Assembly: GCA_034008185.1 (NCBI GenBank) | Contig: CM067082.1 | Coordinates: 105,643,311-105,707,310, forward strand | DNA length: 64,000 nt | Direction: 5' to 3' | DNA from: Gorsachius magnificus | Lineage: Eukaryota; Chordata; Aves; Pelecaniformes; Ardeidae | Shown here: one piece after another, positions 58,114-64,000 of the stretch | Layout: each line of letters opens with the position of its first letter | How positions within the stretch are numbered: the first letter of the stretch is position 1 | Translations under genes and position numbers: made by a program | Notes under the pieces: generated by a model | The model's input: only the letters and a program-made list of their open reading frames with translations | Databases searched by the model: none | Told to the model about the DNA's origin: nothing

Positions 58114-61100
58114 GTAAGCGTTTTGAGACTGCTTCTTTGTAAGCCAGTGCATAGGCTAATAGGCTACTATCCTTCTACTGGTGGAAAAAGATCAAAAATC
58201 ATCCATCTAGAAAGGACTGGGATTGCACCAGCAGGAGAGTTGCATTCCGAGTGATGGAGAAAGACCTTACCAGGAAAGATTTTCAACCATCAAATATCAG
58301 AAATGGATATTATTTAGCTGGAAAACTTTTCACCTCTAATGCTGCCTATCTTAATTTTATGTACTTCCAGGAAGAAGCACATGCCTTTTTCCCAGCCATG
58401 TAAACAGTTGACTACAGAGCGTGTTTAAACTCCTTTGACCTCCTGTTAAAGCATAGTTATATTTCTAGACACAACATGCATATATGATTGCAGTAGGTTC
58501 AACAAGGGAAGAAGAGATAATGTATTTAATAGGAATATTAAAATGCAAACCTGCATTAATTTTGGTACTTGGACCAGCTTGCCCATGTGATTAGGACCGC
58601 ATTAATTGCAAGTAATTATGAGTAATTGTTTCCATAAGAAGTGGTGGCCTGTGGTCATGGGCACTTGAAGTAAAATTCAATATTGTAGATGAATATTCCC
58701 CTGATGATGGTCTCATTAATTTAGGACATTCTATAATAGCATCGGTTTGCCTGGAAATGTATTCAGATTTATGTAAAGCAATTGACAGTAGCTGGAAAAA
58801 AAATTAGAAGGATTCTTAGTGCTGGTCAAAGAGCTATTACTCTGTGGTCCATTTTGGTGACTGTGTGTGGCTCAGGGTCTACTCTCTCAACTTCAATTTC
58901 CTTTTCTGTTGAACACACGATAGCAGGGATGGGTGAGTGACAGAGCAAATAACATTTGATTGACTGTTCCCGAAAGGCTCATTTTTTTTCTTACAAAGGA
59001 AGAAAACAATCCAAACAGGGTGTCACTAAGTGAAAGCCCTGTTCAAGGATGTGGTCTCAGACAGCACTAATAACGTATGTAATTTTAATCTATTGATCTG
59101 GTAGCAGACCCATGCAGAACCTGAAGCAAGCATCCTGACTTTTTTTTATTTTTTTTGACCAAAGCACTTCAGACCAAGACCTCACTGTGGCAGATGCTGT
59201 AAAAAGAATATAAACTCCAGCCCCTGCCTTAAGGAGTTTATACAAGTGTTGGCATATCACGACTTAACTAATTGAGGCTTCTTTTCACAATTTTTTCTGG
59301 CATTGTACCAAAGACAAGAAAAGTTTCTAAGGCAAAAACAGTCCTTGAGAGAACATTATGAAGGAATTTAAGCACATATCTTCCATTAAAGCTAATGAAA
59401 GAAGTGTTTAAATCCACCTGAGTTTTTTAATCTCAGTGCAGAATTCTAGAGGGAAAAGGGAAATCTTGTTAAGCAGAAAATATAGATAAGCTATGTATGG
59501 TCAAGTACCCTCAAAACACTTACTTAAGCATTGAATGTCAAACAAGTAGGGCCATTTTCTACAGTAAATTGTACAGTAAGCATGAAATTAAAGTGCATCC
59601 ACTGCACTCCATATGTTACCAGTGGCCAGCATCAAGATTTTAATCTTTAACTAACTTTTTTCTCCCCAAAACTTGTAGTTACAATTATTGTGTCCTAATT
59701 ACGGATAAAAGTTCCTGGGTATGAAACAACATATCCGTAATAAAACTTTAGCGTTCTGTGACTTTCATTTCCTGCTTGATATTTCATAGCTGGTGGGATA
59801 CTTGGAAGAGCTGTGTTCTGATGAAAATGGAGTATACTTATTAGTAAAGTCAGGTTTTAATTATTCTTTTGTGTGTTATAAAACCAGAACTTGTGTGGTT
59901 GCCAGTTCCTCTACCCTGACTGCTGTACGCTTAGCTCATGTTTATGATCTTTAGAAAACTTGTGTTGTCTGGAGGGCCAGCCAAATGGGATGCTCGGGAG
60001 GCTGAATTACATGTCCTGTTCCCTACATGCTCTTCCTCCTCCCCCAGTGCGGCAGCATATCCTCCCCTCAGTCCTCTGCAAAATACTGCTGCTCAAGGTC
60101 TGCTGTCCTTTGAGGCTGGCTTGATAAGGGGAATGTCAGCCATCCCTTAACCGGAGGGGTGAAGAGAAGAGGCTAATGAGTAAGAAAAATGGTTAGGGTA
60201 GGAAAGGGTTGGTGAGATCTGCATGGGAACTGAGAGGGTTTGGAAAGGAATATGGGTTTCCATGGGAAGTAGTGGGGAGTGGGACCTGTTAGGATGGGCA
60301 CAGGAAGAAATATGATCTGTGACGGAGAAGAAAAATAGCCAGGAGAGCCAGCACGAGGGAAAGATGAAATAAGAGAAAGTGATACATGCAAGAGGGAAAA
60401 GAAAGGATGCAAATGGAAGGAAGAGGTTTGAAAAGGAAAGGAGATAGAAAAAGATGGGGTTTAGCCCAAGAAAGACTAAGCAAGCAGTTTATAAAGTGCA
60501 ATTAAGTAAACTGAAGAAGTCAAAGGCCTTGGGCCATAGTAATTTAACACTGAATTTCTGAGGGCACTGAGAAAAAGAAGACTCAAGGATGGCAATAACT
60601 CCCTGCCATGGGCGTGACTACACAGGCGAGAAGAAAAAGCAGATATGGACTATAATAAAGTGCAAAGTGCACATGGTAGCGCTGATGTGCTGACATGCTA
60701 CAACAGCCTCATAAAAACTGAACAATTTTGTCTTTTTCCTATGTGATCGGTTGAACTAGGGGAGGATGAGTGTATATCTGATTTTGACTCTTCTCTCTGG
60801 GAACCCTCTTCTCTGCTGTGGAATTTTCTCACCAAAGTCACTCTTTTCCCCTGTTATATGTTGCTCTCCTTTGACCGCTTTATTCCGTGTGGATGTGTAT
60901 CAGAAGGCTGTTCTGACTTTTCAGTGGAAGCTCATTTAAAAGTGAAAGTTGAAAATATTAACACAAATGTATCATTAGGAGGCCAGTGTCCAGATTTATT
61001 GCCTTCTACTATGTTAGAAGGAGATGTGAATTGCAAGCCCCATGAGTGACATTCAGTTTGCAAGTCCTACAAAACACCTCGAAAGCCCAAACTGTGCAAC

Positions 61101-64000
61101 ACCAGCAGAAGAAGCAGCTTGATTCACTGATGCGCAAATATTAGCTCAGACATTTCTATGGAATCAGATTTACCAGATATCATCCACCAAGGGAATCCTT
61201 CAGCAGCTCTATGTTAGGTATTTTGGCTTTTGTGTTGGGGAAGAAGAATTCCTCCAAAATAATTACAGCCATGTCTATGAAGACAGGCGCAGACAGATAC
61301 AATCCCCCTCTGTGAAACTGCCAAACTGGCTGGAATAAATCGGCTCTGGTCTGAAAACTGTATAGCCTTATTAGGCAGGGTTTATTAGCTCAGGCACAGT
61401 GCTGTATTTATGTGACTATATGGCTTCTGGACTGGAGCTGGCTATCATCCCGCCAGCTCAGAAAGCGGTCTGAGGAAGCTCACATCTGTCACGCCAAACA
61501 CATGTTCTAGAAGAAGAGTGGAAAAATCCTGTTGGGACTGGTAACATTGCAAAATGCAGTATTATTAGTAACTTTTGTAGTTTGGGGTTGGGTTTTTGAT
61601 TTCTTTCGCTGGTGCACTAAGGAAGTTATTACTAACAGAGCTCAGTTCTTTAAGAGAGGAATTTGCCTTAAAAGACGGGTGCAAAGGCATCACTTCTGTT
61701 TTCCATGTTTACATGGTACTGATTCATTTCAGCAGTCCCTGGCAAGCCTACTGCAGAATGTCTTTATTTTTATTTTTTAAACTGTTGAAGAAGTAGAATG
61801 TTCTGGATCAATCACACCACATGTTAACAACTGAAGCACTCAACAATAAAAGCCATCCAGGGAACTTAAACAGCAGCCATTGTACTTTTCTGATTTTTCC
61901 CTTGACAGCAAGTTAATAATGCCATTATAGACTGCCTACAGCAGCAAATAAAGTCATCATATGTTCTATAGCATGGCACCACCTGAAGGAGAAGGAGGTG
62001 TTTTGATGTACCACATGCATGTGTGGTAGAGCAGAGCTGGGGAGTACTTACAGATGCCACGACTGGCAAGGGCAGCCTATAATATATTTTCATTTGCTCC
62101 GGGGCAGAGCTGAGGAAGTGGAAAGGAGACCTTGGCCAGCTTTCCTCAAACCCACTGGCTGAGGCACCAAACAGAGCTCAGGTGGAATGAACTGGCTGGC
62201 TATTACTGGCAGTAAAGCTTTGTGGGATGAAACCTGTGCAGCCTAAAAACTGAAGCTCACAGACCTTTCTATATGGAAACTACATGTCCTGAAGCCTCAT
62301 GTTTCAGCCCATGGTTGGTCAATTAGAGATCCTTTGAAGGGAAACTCATTTTCAGAGAGGAGGGACCAAAGCTTCTAGTAAACAGCCCCCTTTGAGATAA
62401 TCCATGTTGTGTCTGGACAATCACTGTCCGTCTTTGAACATCTTGGTCTACTTTTCTAGACAGTTAATCCATTGTTTGCAAAGCTCCTGGGAACTCCGCA
62501 CATTTTCATTTCCCCTTTTATAGAGATTCAGTCTCTCTTCTTAATACACTACATAAGTGGAGAGTTTGTTGTGGATCTAACAGTTTACTGTACGCTCAAC
62601 ATCGCTTGCATGTTTTTCCCACCTTCTAAATTTCCTGTTTCATTTAAATTTCATCTTAGTTGTTGCTTTTGTTTGTTCCTTCTTCAATGCACATGAAAAA
62701 TAAAAATGCAAAGCTGGAAAAAAATTCTCAAAAGATCTATGCCCACGAGGAGAATAAGCTATCTTGAACACTGCTGAAAGATGTTTTTTCTAACCTGTTC
62801 TAAAATTATGTTCAATAGAAGATGTCTCACAGCGTGTTTCGGTAGCTTGCTCCAGTGCTTTCTCATGCTTAAAGCTAGGAAGCTTTTTCCCCTAATATCT
62901 GCCTCATATCTAATATCTATCTAATACTCAGCTGTTGATTCTCTGTAACTTCTGCTGTACTACCAATTTTTCCAGGGTTTTTTTTTGTTTTTTGCTTATT
63001 TAATATCTGTGTCCAAAGAACTTTGTATACATTCTTGCCAGAATTCCTCCTTCAAGGCTGCTTTTCACATATGTATAAATGCCATAAAATGCATAAGAAG
63101 TAAAACTTGTAAGAAGCTGATGCTGTTTCAAAGATCACTTTGTTACTGGCAAAAAGGAACCCCTTAAATTTATGATGCCTTACCACTAAGACTTCCATCC
63201 TTTGTGGTACAGTCTTATACATATTTAATCAATTTATTTCTGCCTATTTTCTGTGAATAATAACAGTACTGTAATGGCACTCTAAGGCCAATTCTCACAA
63301 CAAACCAGCATTTTTCTGCCCATAACAGAACTGTTCCTTTAAAAAATCTGGACCTTCAAGATCACTCAAAATGGAAGAAACCTTCTTAATGCAACCGCCT
63401 CTCTGTAAATAGCAAGAGATGATTCTGGATACTTGAGAATCCCTTGCCATCTATAAACTATTGTATCAGTACTTGGTTTTGCCACCAGCACAGCCGTTAG
63501 AAAGAATAACAGGCTTTTATTTGCTATCGAACCAAGTATTATTCTCCATAGTAGAAAGGCAGGATATAAAATGTTAAGAGTTTAAATATTGATCTGGAAG
63601 GGGGTGTAGTGCTTTTAGCTGAGCTCTCAGTGGTCTCTTCTGTTGGAAATGCATTGAACTGTCAACTACATAAATCGATGAATAGATACTGGAATCATTA
63701 AGTACAAGAATTCTCATTCTCAGTGATCCCTTGGTAAAATAGCATAAAGGGTAGAAATAATTGAATTTTTGAATTTTTTTTTTGGTTTGTTTTAGAAATG
63801 GTGCTTCTGAATTAACAACACTGTTTGGATTTGCTGCAATATGCAATACTGAAAGTACAGTCCTAGGAATAGAAAGTCTGACGTGAATGGCTCTCCTTTC
63901 TCTCCTTCTTTCTGTAGGAGTGAGACTGATAATAACCGTCTGTCCTTGTAAATGTTTCAGCAATCTTTGATAAAAGACATCGTAACAAATAACTAACAGT
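58114..64000 (+). other. Start of the last BMPER intron
   Basis: This intron begins with GTAAGC in phase 1 and runs off the window end. The expected last coding exon, a TIL domain of roughly 60 residues with many cysteines and the stop codon, was not recognised. The intron is therefore probably longer than 5.9 kb. A TAAT/ATTA-rich block at about 58540-58760 is a candidate regulatory element. A purine-rich stretch lies at about 60175-60480. The remaining sequence shows no gene or repeat that I can name. Confidence 0.8.

Noticed and set aside
63574..63963. 129-codon minus-strand ORF near the window end
   Set aside because: I saw no recognisable family, splice signals or promoter. It is consistent with a chance ORF.

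Overview
This window looks like a vertebrate nuclear genome, most likely a bird or another sauropsid. It has spliced exons with GT-AG borders in long AT-rich introns. Its repeats are CR1 retrotransposon fragments, including one whose C-terminal ORF2 translation is avian-like. I see no bacterial, viral or organellar gene organisation.

Only one protein-coding gene can be supported: BMPER (BMP-binding endothelial regulator, the vertebrate Crossveinless-2), on the + strand. Three consecutive internal exons are present, at 13141-13470, 19356-19692 and 57983-58113. Their reading frames join without a gap (phases 1-1, 1-2, 2-1). Together they give 798 coding bases, about 266 codons, covering the von Willebrand factor type D (VWD) domain and most of the following C8 cysteine-rich domain. 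The signal peptide and the VWC repeats that bind BMPs lie upstream of base 1. The C-terminal TIL domain exon should lie beyond base 64000.

The layout is: end of an upstream intron (1-13140), VWD exon, 5.9 kb intron, VWD/C8 exon, 38.3 kb intron, C8 exon, and the start of the last intron (58114-64000). The introns hold three CR1 pieces (about 9085-9390, 11045-11275 and 32216-32825), probable older SINE-like remnants, homopolymer and TTA microsatellites, and a recent 155-bp tandem duplication. They also contain several homeodomain-motif-rich blocks that could be conserved regulatory elements, a possible LTR-like segment near 23.45-23.69 kb, and G-rich or purine-rich tracts.

Nearly all open reading frames of 60 to 210 codons look like chance ORFs in intron sequence. 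I did not find evidence for a novel multi-gene system. The points most worth a second look are the two young tandem duplications (one inside the CR1), the palindrome pair near 8.2-8.3 kb, the LTR-like block, and the putative intronic enhancers.
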